This document shows positions 1-5,972 of a stretch of DNA of 6,177 nt, piece after piece. The notes beneath the pieces are model-generated. The model was given only the letters and a program-made list of their open reading frames with translations. It was not told where the DNA came from and ran no database searches. This stretch comes from Gammaproteobacteria bacterium (lineage in GTDB: Bacteria; Pseudomonadota; Gammaproteobacteria; JAURND01): NCBI GenBank assembly GCA_030830425.1, contig JAURND010000091.1, positions 1 through 6,177 of the forward strand, read 5' to 3'. A program made the translations under genes and the position numbers. Numbering within the stretch: the stretch's first letter is position 1; each line of letters opens with the position of its first letter.

Positions 1-72
1 AGCATTTTAAGGGAATTTTTTCCGCCAAAATTGGCAAAATATGCCCGTTTGCTAATTGTGCTGAATGGTTAC
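1..72. repeat. Direct repeat, copy 1 (overlaps the regulator 3' end)
   Basis: This segment matches positions 1187-1287 in two blocks. Positions 1-39 align with 1187-1225 except for one small compensating indel (GGGAA against CGGGA). Positions 52-72 align with 1267-1287 with one mismatch (20 of 21). Between the blocks this copy has 12 nt (40-51), where the other has 41 nt. The left block contains the dyad GCCAA-AA-TTGGC (24-35). The right block is also the last six codons and the stop of the regulator gene. The repeat reaches the window edge, so it may extend further left. Confidence 0.8.
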
Positions 73-921
73 CTTTAATTTTTCTAATACAAACTCTTCA
101 AAAGAAGCAATAGCCGCACTATTTTTATTGCGCTTAAGTAAAGAAATATGCGTATCGCGCAGCACTGGAAGAGTCGCGTTGTTTAATATTTGCAACTGTT
201 TTGGAATCATTATTTTTGGCAAAATTGTAATTCCTAACCCTGCTTTTACAGCGGCTATTGTGCCATTATAACTAGGGCTGCTAAAGACCACTTGCCATTT
301 TATATTTGCATTTTCAAGTGCACTGATTGCTCTTGAGCGATATACACAAGGTTGAGGGGAAAGAACGAGCGGCAAAGGTTTTTGATTACCCGACAAAACA
401 GAGAGTAAATTTTTATCGCCGACCCACTCAAGTTTTTCAGACCATACATCTATACCATTAGGAAAATCTTCTGGCATGCTCATTTTGACTAAAACCATAT
501 CAAATTCATTTTTCTTAAAACGTTCAAATAAATTGATGGTTAAATCGCATTCAATATTAAGAAGAATACGCGGATGAATGCGCACAAAATCGACTAAAAC
601 ATCAGCCAAAAACTTTGTTGCAAAATCTTCAGGCAAACCAAAACGGATCTCACCTTTTAAGTTTGGCGTCTTAAAACGATCAATCACTTCAAGATGCATC
701 GCTAATATTTTTCGTGCATATTCTTCAAATATTTGCCCCTCATTGGTTAAAACAAGATTCTTCCCCCTATGAATAAGAGATTTACCCACTAAATCTTCTA
801 GTTTCGCAATTTGCTGACTTACTGCAGACTGAGTACGCCCAATGCGCGCCGCGGCTTTTGTAAAACTACCTGAAGATGCAACAGATAAAAAGCATTGTAG
901 GGTTATCGTATCTAATGACAT
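52..921 (-). CDS. LysR-type transcriptional regulator (LrhA-like), divergent from the dab operon
   Basis: This encodes a 289-residue LysR-family DNA-binding regulator of normal family length. Residues 1-62 form the winged helix-turn-helix, with the typical pattern FLSVASSGSFTKAAARI, TQSAVSQQIAKLE and the wing HRGKNLVLTNEG. A linker helix (about 63-88) leads to a periplasmic-binding-like effector domain (about 90-285). Within it, EIRFGLPEDFA (91-101), the Cys-containing LNIECDLTINLFERF, SPQPCVYRSRAI (188-199) and the AAVKAGLGITILP stretch resemble LrhA/HexA-type regulators more than CbbR. The start is the ATG at 919-921, preceded by only a weak AAGATA-like ribosome site. Divergent placement suggests control of dabBA; a dyad covering its own promoter region suggests autoregulation. 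The last codons lie inside a direct repeat. The effector is unknown. The family call is firm; the target is inferred. Confidence 0.93.
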   Translation of the reverse strand: MSLDTITLQCFLSVASSGSFTKAAARIGRTQSAVSQQIAKLEDLVGKSLIHRGKNLVLTNEGQIFEEYARKILAMHLEVIDRFKTPNLKGEIRFGLPEDFATKFLADVLVDFVRIHPRILLNIECDLTINLFERFKKNEFDMVLVKMSMPEDFPNGIDVWSEKLEWVGDKNLLSVLSGNQKPLPLVLSPQPCVYRSRAISALENANIKWQVVFSSPSYNGTIAAVKAGLGITILPKIMIPKQLQILNNATLPVLRDTHISLLKRNKNSAAIASFEEFVLEKLKVTIQHN

Positions 922-925
922 TAGA
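911..925. promoter_or_regulatory. 15-bp perfect palindrome over the regulator start codon
   Basis: TCTAATG-A-CATTAGA is a perfect inverted repeat with a single central base, and the regulator's start codon (919-921, minus strand) lies in one arm. In the mRNA the AUG could pair within a 6-7 bp hairpin. In DNA it could be an operator. The octamer TCTAATGA recurs at 960-967, at the edge of the upstream dyad array. The symmetry is seen directly; either regulatory role is inference. Confidence 0.4.
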
Positions 926-941
926 ATATCTTATTGGGTAA

Positions 942-965
942 ATTAAAAATATTAATTTCTCTAAT
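942..965. promoter_or_regulatory. Nested symmetric ATTA/TAAT array, candidate LysR-type operator
   Basis: The stretch reads ATTA-N5-ATTAAT-N5-TAAT and is symmetric about position 953.5. It can be read as two overlapping ATTA-N7-TAAT elements (942-956 and 951-965). Each contains the T-N11-A dyad that defines LysR-type binding sites, and TTA-N7-TAA also fits the looser TNA-N7-TNA pattern. It lies 21-44 bp upstream of the regulator start, where an autoregulatory site is expected. The DNA here is very AT-rich, so chance symmetry is a real alternative. Confidence 0.45.
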
Positions 966-991
966 GATAACAAGCTGGGTATGATTCATCA

Positions 992-1138
992 ATGAAAAAT
1001 TATGCGCGCCAACGCAATGCCCACCAGAAACCTTTTTTTAGGTACCCTAAAAGGCGGCGGGAATGGCTGATGCTTTGTAATTATTCAGCACCATACAAAG
1101 ACTGGCATAAACGGTCAAATTTTAGTCAAGCTTGGTGA
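992..1138 (+). other. Doubtful 48-codon ORF in the regulator-dabB intergenic region
   Basis: An ATG at 992 opens 48 codons ending in TGA at 1136-1138. The peptide is strongly basic and aromatic (KNYARQRNAHQK, FFRYPKRRREW, SAPYKDWHKR). There is no good ribosome site; the nearest is GGG at 977-979, 12 nt away. The opposite strand also reads in protein-like fashion (KKRFLVGIALARIIFH, from about 1046 down to 999), in a frame broken upstream by stops. Reading on both strands suggests a repeated or decayed sequence rather than a working gene. I do not recognise a function and list it because it fills most of a long gap. Confidence 0.2.
1036..1052. repeat. 7-bp stem inverted repeat TTTTAGG-TAC-CCTAAAA
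   Basis: A perfect 7-bp inverted repeat with a 3-nt centre, containing a GGTACC palindrome. The plus strand is followed by GGCGGCGGG and not by a T-run, so it does not look like a plus-strand terminator. It lies inside the doubtful small ORF. Its role is unknown. Confidence 0.4.
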
Positions 1139-1160
1139 AAAAAATAGCCGAAAAAGCGCA

Positions 1161-1188
1161 GAGTATACTCGCCTCACTTTAATGTGAG
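1161..1188. promoter_or_regulatory. Two adjacent dyads upstream of the second repeat, possible dab control region
   Basis: GAGTATACTC (1161-1170) is a perfect 10-bp palindrome that includes a -10-like TATACT at 1164-1169. No -35 element is found at a suitable distance: TTGGTG at 1132-1137 is 26 nt away. Next to it CTCAC-N6-GTGAG (1173-1177 and 1184-1188) forms a second dyad that abuts the repeat beginning at 1187. Either could be a regulator site for dabBA, about 150 bp upstream of its start codon. The dyads are visible; their function is inferred. Confidence 0.3.
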
Positions 1189-1287
1189 CATTTTAACGGG
1201 ATTTTTTCCGCCAAAATTGGCAAAACGCGAAGCGTCCCAGCGAAGGCCGGGATCCACTGCTTCTACCTAATTGTGCTGAATGCTTAC
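1187..1287. repeat. Direct repeat, copy 2, interrupted, just upstream of dabB
   Basis: The left block (1187-1225) and right block (1267-1287) match positions 1-39 and 52-72. The 41 nt between them (1226-1266) replace 12 nt in copy 1. The right block reproduces the sequence that encodes the end of the regulator in copy 1, yet here it is non-coding DNA in front of dabB. It also supplies a GTG in frame with dabB (1273), which would make a misleadingly early start for that gene. Confidence 0.8.
1226..1266. repeat. REP-like insert within repeat copy 2
   Basis: This 41-nt segment is more GC-rich than its surroundings and contains CCCAGCGAAGGCCGGGATCC. From general knowledge, that core resembles dispersed intergenic repeats found in many proteobacterial genomes, often written as its complement GGATCCCGGCCTTCGCTGGG. 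Only this one copy is in the window, so its dispersed nature cannot be tested here. Confidence 0.5.
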
Positions 1288-1299
1288 GATGCTTTTAAT
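1271..1299 (+). promoter_or_regulatory. Candidate sigma-70-type promoter for dabB
   Basis: TTGTGC (1271-1276) and TTTAAT (1294-1299) are separated by 17 nt. The -10 matches the consensus at five of six positions and the -35 at three of six. Transcription would begin near 1306, giving a leader of about 24 nt before the start codon. The -35 lies in the right block of the repeat, so the repeat may have supplied part of the promoter. The prediction is weak because of the poor -35. Confidence 0.3.
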
Positions 1300-1317
1300 A
1301 CGTTTTTTGAAAAATAT

Positions 1318-1324
1318 GGAGGGG
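1318..1324 (+). promoter_or_regulatory. Ribosome binding site that fixes the dabB start
   Basis: GGAGGGG lies 5-7 nt upstream of the ATG at 1330-1332. This is a near-ideal Shine-Dalgarno sequence, whereas the earlier in-frame GTG at 1273 has none. It therefore decides the start. Confidence 0.8.
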
Positions 1325-1329
1325 TGTTA

Positions 1330-2691
1330 ATGTCATTTAATAGCATGATAGCAATGTTTCATGTCGATATGCTTTCGATCATCATGATTTCCTTGGTTAG
1401 CTTTATTGGTATTGTCGTATGTTTCTTTTCAAGCAGATATATGAAAGGAGATGCGCTTTATCGACAATTTTTTATCCATATTTTGATTTTACTCATTGCT
1501 GTTATGTTAATCACTATTGCAGATAACCTCATGCTATTTTTAAGCGCCTGGTGTTGCTGCAACCTCATTCTAGCCCGATTAATGGTCCATAAATCAACAT
1601 GGAAAGCGGCTAAAGCATCGGGCAGGCTTGCCAGTAGAAATTTTATGCTCGGATTTTCATTTATGATATTGGCATTCGCTATCTTGTATAAAGCAACAGG
1701 GAGCCTTTCTATTCAATATATTGTGCACAATTCAAATGATTATTGGGCTACGTTGATGGCATTGATCCTATTATTAATGGGTGCCATGACGCAATCTGCG
1801 ATTTGGCCATTTCACCGCTGGCTTATAAGCTCACTAAATTCACCAACACCTATATCAGCGCTAATGCATGCTGGGATTGTTAATGGCGGAGGTTTCTTAT
1901 TGGCTCGATTCGCACCACTTTACTTTAGCGTTCCCAAAACGCTGAATATCATCTTTATCGTGGGATTAACAGGCGCGTTATTAGGCTCTTTATGGAAATT
2001 AATGCAACATGATGTCAAGCGCATGCTTGCCTGCTCAACCATGGGGCAAATGGGTTTCATGTTTGTGCAATTTGGCTTGGGTTTTTTTGCGTCAGGGCTA
2101 GCTCATCTTTTTTGCCATGGCCTGTTTAAAGCTTATTTGTTTCTTGCTTCTGGTAGCGCTGCTCAAGAAAAGAGGCTTGATCTTGGTTATCCTCCTGATT
2201 TGATTTCTTTTTTATGTGCTTTAGCATGTGGCGCCTTGGGCAGCTATATCTTTGCCATCATCAATCATAAGCATTGGCTCAGGTTAGATACATCTTTGAT
2301 CATGATTGGAATTGTTTTTATTGCTGGCGCACAATTAGCATTAACTGTGTTACGTGCGGCTTCTGTTAAAAAATTTCTACTGGCGATGATTACGACCGCA
2401 GCAATGGCCACACTTTATGGTGCAAACGTTTATTTTTTTGATTTAATTCTATCACCATTGGCGCTGATACAACCTCAACCACTAACCATATTGCATGTGA
2501 TTGCTTTAATCATGTTATCGCTTTCATGGTTGTTTATTTTATTTTTTAAGTCTTCAAAGAATAAAGATGATTTATCAAATTGGTTTATAGGCCCTTATGT
2601 CAAAGCGCTAAACAGTAGCCAGCCTCACCCTGACACGATTACGAGCTATCGAAAGGAGTATGAATATGTATCAGGAAAAATCCATGGTTAA
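1330..2691 (+). CDS. dabB: DabB, NuoL/proton-antiporter-like membrane subunit of the DAB bicarbonate accumulation complex
   Basis: The 453-residue product is an integral membrane protein with roughly 12-13 hydrophobic segments, from residue 13 to about 407, and a polar C-terminal tail. It belongs to the NuoL/MrpA-type antiporter family. The core motif spans 156-196 (WPFHRWLISSLNSPTPISAL, then MHAGIVNGGGFLLARF). DVKRMLACSTMGQMGF (228-243) carries Lys230, and HLFCHGLFKAYLFLASG (259-275) follows. The protein is shorter than NuoL, and the place of the NuoL GWE glutamate reads W-C-C-C (74-77). The adjoining DUF2309 gene identifies it as DabB (MpsA in Staphylococcus) rather than a respiratory subunit. 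DabB is thought to carry cations that energise DabA. The ATG at 1330 has a strong ribosome site; a 19-codon longer GTG form begins inside a repeat and is unlikely. The 3' end overlaps dabA by 26 nt. Confidence 0.9.
   Translation: MSFNSMIAMFHVDMLSIIMISLVSFIGIVVCFFSSRYMKGDALYRQFFIHILILLIAVMLITIADNLMLFLSAWCCCNLILARLMVHKSTWKAAKASGRLASRNFMLGFSFMILAFAILYKATGSLSIQYIVHNSNDYWATLMALILLLMGAMTQSAIWPFHRWLISSLNSPTPISALMHAGIVNGGGFLLARFAPLYFSVPKTLNIIFIVGLTGALLGSLWKLMQHDVKRMLACSTMGQMGFMFVQFGLGFFASGLAHLFCHGLFKAYLFLASGSAAQEKRLDLGYPPDLISFLCALACGALGSYIFAIINHKHWLRLDTSLIMIGIVFIAGAQLALTVLRAASVKKFLLAMITTAAMATLYGANVYFFDLILSPLALIQPQPLTILHVIALIMLSLSWLFILFFKSSKNKDDLSNWFIGPYVKALNSSQPHPDTITSYRKEYEYVSGKIHG
2652..2658 (+). 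promoter_or_regulatory. Ribosome binding site for dabA, inside dabB
   Basis: AAAGGAG ends 7 nt before the ATG at 2666 but only 1 nt before the ATG at 2660. The spacing therefore favours 2666. The site lies within the last codons of dabB, indicating coupled translation. Confidence 0.7.
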
Positions 2692-4912
2692 TCTAGAGAC
2701 TAAAGAGAATCATGAACTGTTTAATCATGTGGATAGTATAATTAAAGAAAGTTGGGCAAAAATTTCTCCCTTTTGGCCACTTAAAAATCTTATAGCGGTC
2801 AATCCAATGCAAGGTTTGGAAAATTTGCCCATTGAAGAAGCGTTGGTAGAAGGCGCAGTATTTTTCGAACAAAAAGAATTTCCAAAACCCATGGCATTGA
2901 TTAATCGACAAACGATTAAATGGTTACAAGCCTTTTTTGACGAAGGTCAAGCCACTATCGGCATGCCACTTCGAAAAAATGGTCTTTACAACGCATGGAA
3001 AAAACTTGCTTATTTTGACAAACAGATCCATGGGGGAGATTGTAAGAAAAAACAATGGCTATTGGGATTATCAAAATCTCCAGAAACCGCGATAACAGCC
3101 TGTCTTTTGAAACTTAACATTCCCAAAGAAAGCCAATCGATATTTATGACTTTAATGCTGACAACTTTGCCAGGCTGGGCCTCTCATATTAAATATCGCA
3201 CTCATTGGACAGAAGGAGAATCTTTGCACCCTCATCCCATTTCAGCAGTAGATTATATCGCAGTCAGACTCATTATCACGAGCCTTCTATGGGAAGAAGC
3301 GGCTGAACTGATCCAATGGCATAAAAAAGCCAAAGAACTGCAAATAAAAAAAATTAGCCCTATCAAAGTGATAGAAAAAAATGAAACTGACTACCTCTTG
3401 CCACTTTTGAACAAATTAGACGATCAAAAAACCGGTGAATCAACGATTTCCGATGCGCAAATCGTTTTTTGTATTGATGTGAGATCAGAGCCTTTCAGAA
3501 GAGCATTAGAGGGTCAAGGGCAGTATGAAACATTTGGATTTGCCGGTTTTTTTGGCATTCCTGTCCGGATAAAGAACAGCATTACAGCAGAAATATATTC
3601 GTCATGCCCGGTTTTGCTCAAACCACAACATACCGTTAATGAATCGCCTTTTTCCAGTCAAATTTGCGCTCAGGATCATCAAGGATATCAAAAACTAAAT
3701 ACATTAAAAGCACTTTACCAATCACTCAAATATAATTTTACAACCTCATTTGCATTGGTAGAACTACTTGGTTTTGCGGCTGGTTTTTGGATGGCATTAC
3801 GGAGTCTAACGCCTATGCTAGCGATTAAATATCGCAGATCAATTACCGAAAGCATTCGCCCTAATGTTGCGGTAAGTCCTTTATTAGAAAATATTGCTTT
3901 TTCAGACCAATGTGCATTTGCTGAATCTGCGCTAAGCGCAATAGGACTCACAAAAAAATTCTCGCCTTTAATTTTATTCTGTGGTCACGGTAGCGCTACA
4001 CAAAACAACGCTTATGCAACAGCTTTAGATTGTGGTGCATGCGGGGGACAACATGGCGCCAGTAATGCCAGAATTCTGGCTAAAATTTTAAACACCAGAA
4101 AAGTACGTGAGCATCTTAATCAAGCAGGCATTATAATTCCTAAGGCTACATATTTTTTAGCAGCAGAACATAATACAACTACTGATGAAGTCGAAATTTA
4201 CGATACTGATACACATGATATCGCTGTTGAAAAAAACATTCAGCAGCTAAAAGATGATCTTAAAGCGGCTGGAAACCTAAACAATCAGCAACGATCTAAG
4301 GAGATGGGATTCAATGCTGATAAAAATAAAAGTGCAAAACATACCAAACTGCGGAGCATTGATTGGGCACAAGTTCGCCCTGAATGGGGGCTAGCTCGAA
4401 ATGCTTCTTTCATTGTAGCGCCTCGCGAGATGACTAAAAATATCGATTTAGAAGGGCGAGCTTTCCTACATTCATACGATTATCATCAAGATCTAGATGG
4501 CAAAATATTAACATTAATTTTAACTGCGCCTATGGTCGTTGCGCAATGGATTAATAGTCAATACCTTTTTTCCACGCTGGACAATGTTGCATACGGTGCT
4601 GGCAGTAAGATCACTAAAAATATCACTGGAAAAATAGGTATCATGCAAGGCAATGCCAGTGATTTGATGAGTGGATTGCCCCTACAATCCGTCTATCGCT
4701 CAGACAAAGAGGCTTACCATGAGACGGTAAGGCTGATGACAATTGTTTATGCGCCTTCCGGCTTTATCGATAAAATTATTGAAAAACAAACTGTTCTTCA
4801 AAAGCTTTTTCGCAATGGCTGGGTCCTGCTTATATCTGTTGATCCGGAAAACACTAATCATCATTATTTTCTGGATCGAGATTTAACATGGAAAAAGAGA
4901 AAGAAAAGCTAA
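2666..4912 (+). CDS. dabA: DabA, DUF2309 zinc-binding subunit of the DAB complex (UPF0753 family)
   Basis: The 748-residue protein is the soluble or peripheral subunit that pairs with DabB and is related at its active site to beta-carbonic anhydrases. The N-terminus has the family signature SPFWPLKNLIAVNPMQGLE. The zinc-site residues are visible: Cys269 and Asp271 in FCIDVRSEPFRRALEGQG, His441 in FCGHGSATQNN, and Cys456 in DCGACGGQHG. Their spacing agrees with Cys351, Asp353, His524 and Cys539 that I recall for Halothiobacillus neapolitanus DabA. The downstream stretch IDWAQVRPEWGLARNASFIVAPR (about residues 569-591) is also typical. It is a little short for the family but appears complete. 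Known role: energy-coupled, one-way conversion of CO2 to bicarbonate. The ATG at 2666 is preferred to 2660 because of ribosome-site spacing. The basic end (WKKRKKS) lies where the gene overlaps its downstream neighbour. Confidence 0.95.
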   Translation: MYQEKSMVNLETKENHELFNHVDSIIKESWAKISPFWPLKNLIAVNPMQGLENLPIEEALVEGAVFFEQKEFPKPMALINRQTIKWLQAFFDEGQATIGMPLRKNGLYNAWKKLAYFDKQIHGGDCKKKQWLLGLSKSPETAITACLLKLNIPKESQSIFMTLMLTTLPGWASHIKYRTHWTEGESLHPHPISAVDYIAVRLIITSLLWEEAAELIQWHKKAKELQIKKISPIKVIEKNETDYLLPLLNKLDDQKTGESTISDAQIVFCIDVRSEPFRRALEGQGQYETFGFAGFFGIPVRIKNSITAEIYSSCPVLLKPQHTVNESPFSSQICAQDHQGYQKLNTLKALYQSLKYNFTTSFALVELLGFAAGFWMALRSLTPMLAIKYRRSITESIRPNVAVSPLLENIAFSDQCAFAESALSAIGLTKKFSPLILFCGHGSATQNNAYATALDCGACGGQHGASNARILAKILNTRKVREHLNQAGIIIPKATYFLAAEHNTTTDEVEIYDTDTHDIAVEKNIQQLKDDLKAAGNLNNQQRSKEMGFNADKNKSAKHTKLRSIDWAQVRPEWGLARNASFIVAPREMTKNIDLEGRAFLHSYDYHQDLDGKILTLILTAPMVVAQWINSQYLFSTLDNVAYGAGSKITKNITGKIGIMQGNASDLMSGLPLQSVYRSDKEAYHETVRLMTIVYAPSGFIDKIIEKQTVLQKLFRNGWVLLISVDPENTNHHYFLDRDLTWKKRKKS

Positions 4913-5769
4913 TGCATAAAAATTCACCTTATGCGCTAAGCACTATCATTCTGACGACAAAGCACTCAAAATCGATCGCTATCGCGCCTTCTTTTTTAAA
5001 TCTGCTTTCCGCTGAAATGATTGAATACCCAACTGATACAGATAAACTCGGCACTTTTTCTGGTGAAATTGAACGCATTGGAAATCCGCTAGATTGCGCT
5101 AAAATCAAATGTCAGCTATGGATGAACCTGACTGATTCCTATTATGGATTATCGAGCGAAGGCAGTTTTGGCCCGCACCCTTATATGCCATTTTTACCAT
5201 GCGATCATGAAATCTTATATTTTATAGACCACCATCGTGATTTCCATTTATATGTATCCTGTTTTAGCGAAAAAACAAATTATAATATGCAAGCCTTAGA
5301 TTCAATGGAAGAGTTGGAGAAATTTTCTGCAAAAGCGCTTTTCCCATCGCATGCTTTAATATTACGTCCTGATAACAAGCAAAATAAAAGCCATATCTTC
5401 AAAGGGATCAATAGCATCGATATGCTAGAGACGGCATTTAAGGATTCAATTAAGCGCTCTACAAATGGCAAAGTTTGGGTTGAAACAGATATGCGTGCAA
5501 ATATGAACCCTTTACGCATGAGCGTTATTCAAGGGCTTGCAGAGGAACTTGCATGGAGGCTTTCAGCATTATGCCCCAAATGTGAAAATCCAGGCTGGGG
5601 TAAAGTCCAAGCAGAAAAAGGACTAGCATGCAGTTTGTGCGGAACAGAAACAGAATTACTGAAAGCTGAAATATATGGATGCGCAAAATGTGATCATAAA
5701 GAGAAGATATCTCCCTCTCATCATTTACTTAAAGCTGACCCTGGGAACTGCTCATACTGCAATCCTTAG
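4888..5769 (+). CDS. DUF6671-like double zinc-ribbon protein, third gene of the dab operon
   Basis: The function is unknown. The product (293 residues) resembles, from memory, the DUF6671 family along its whole length: LTTKHSKSIAIAP (22-34), PTDTDKLGTFSGEIER (48-63), SSEGSFGPHPYMPFLPCDHE (89-108), LFPSHALILRP (151-161) and ETDMRANMNPLRM (199-211). The C-terminus has four CxxC knuckles at Cys229/232, 248/251, 265/268 and 288/291, enough for two zinc ribbons, and ends in CNP. No signal peptide or membrane segment is seen, so it should be cytosolic. The gene overlaps the end of dabA by 25 nt. An alternative in-frame ATG at 4912 overlaps the dabA stop as TAATG and would give 285 residues that still hold the full conserved region; the choice is open. 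The tight coupling suggests a DAB-related task such as zinc delivery, assembly or regulation, which is inference. Confidence 0.85.
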   Translation: MEKEKEKLMHKNSPYALSTIILTTKHSKSIAIAPSFLNLLSAEMIEYPTDTDKLGTFSGEIERIGNPLDCAKIKCQLWMNLTDSYYGLSSEGSFGPHPYMPFLPCDHEILYFIDHHRDFHLYVSCFSEKTNYNMQALDSMEELEKFSAKALFPSHALILRPDNKQNKSHIFKGINSIDMLETAFKDSIKRSTNGKVWVETDMRANMNPLRMSVIQGLAEELAWRLSALCPKCENPGWGKVQAEKGLACSLCGTETELLKAEIYGCAKCDHKEKISPSHHLLKADPGNCSYCNP

Positions 5770-5884
5770 GGCTTAAAATGAATATCAGCAATGCCAGATG
5801 CCTTTTAACTTGATATCAGCCTCATCCATCCACTAACTTTTACAGACTGGGCGCTTGTATCTCCGGCGAAATACTTTTTCGAGC

Positions 5885-5915
5885 AAAAGCGCATTTCGCG
5901 TTCGCCTGCGCTTTT
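5885..5915. terminator. Candidate bidirectional terminator between convergent genes
   Basis: AAAAGCGCA (5885-5893) and TGCGCTTTT (5907-5915) form a perfect 9-bp inverted repeat around a 13-nt loop. The core is GC-rich, with A-tracts and T-tracts on the outside in both directions. It sits between the operon end (5769) and the convergent gene end (5973), where a shared terminator is expected. GAGC (5881-5884) and GCTC (5921-5924) could extend the stem past a bulge. The T-run is only four bases and the loop is long, and the flanks are rich in TTCGC words, so it may instead be a REP-like repeat. Confidence 0.4.
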
Positions 5916-5972
5916 CGCGCGCTCTTCGTTCGCTTGTGCAGCTTGGCTTCACCATTGACAGGATTACGGCCT

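Noticed and set aside
1..51. Rho-independent terminator for the regulator
   Set aside because: The GCCAA-AA-TTGGC hairpin is only 5 bp and, on the regulator's strand, is followed by GGAAAAAA rather than a T-run.
1273..1329. A longer dabB reading from a GTG at 1273, adding 19 residues
   Set aside because: There is no ribosome site in front of it, the GTG lies inside the direct repeat, and the ATG at 1330 has an excellent GGAGGGG site at the right spacing.
1330..2691. Reading this gene as a respiratory complex I (nuoL) or Mrp antiporter subunit
   Set aside because: It is too short, lacks other nuo or mrp neighbours, lacks the GWE glutamate, and is fused into an operon with a DUF2309 gene, which is diagnostic for DabB.
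3715..3951. Minus-strand 78-codon open frame inside dabA
   Set aside because: It lies wholly within the well-supported DabA coding sequence and has no recognisable family features; it is a shadow frame.
5280..5519. Minus-strand 79-codon open frame inside the zinc-ribbon gene
   Set aside because: It overlaps a conserved coding region on the other strand and shows no motif or ribosome site.
5778..5813. An 11-codon ATG frame just after the operon
   Set aside because: It is far too short, has no ribosome site and no protein-like feature.
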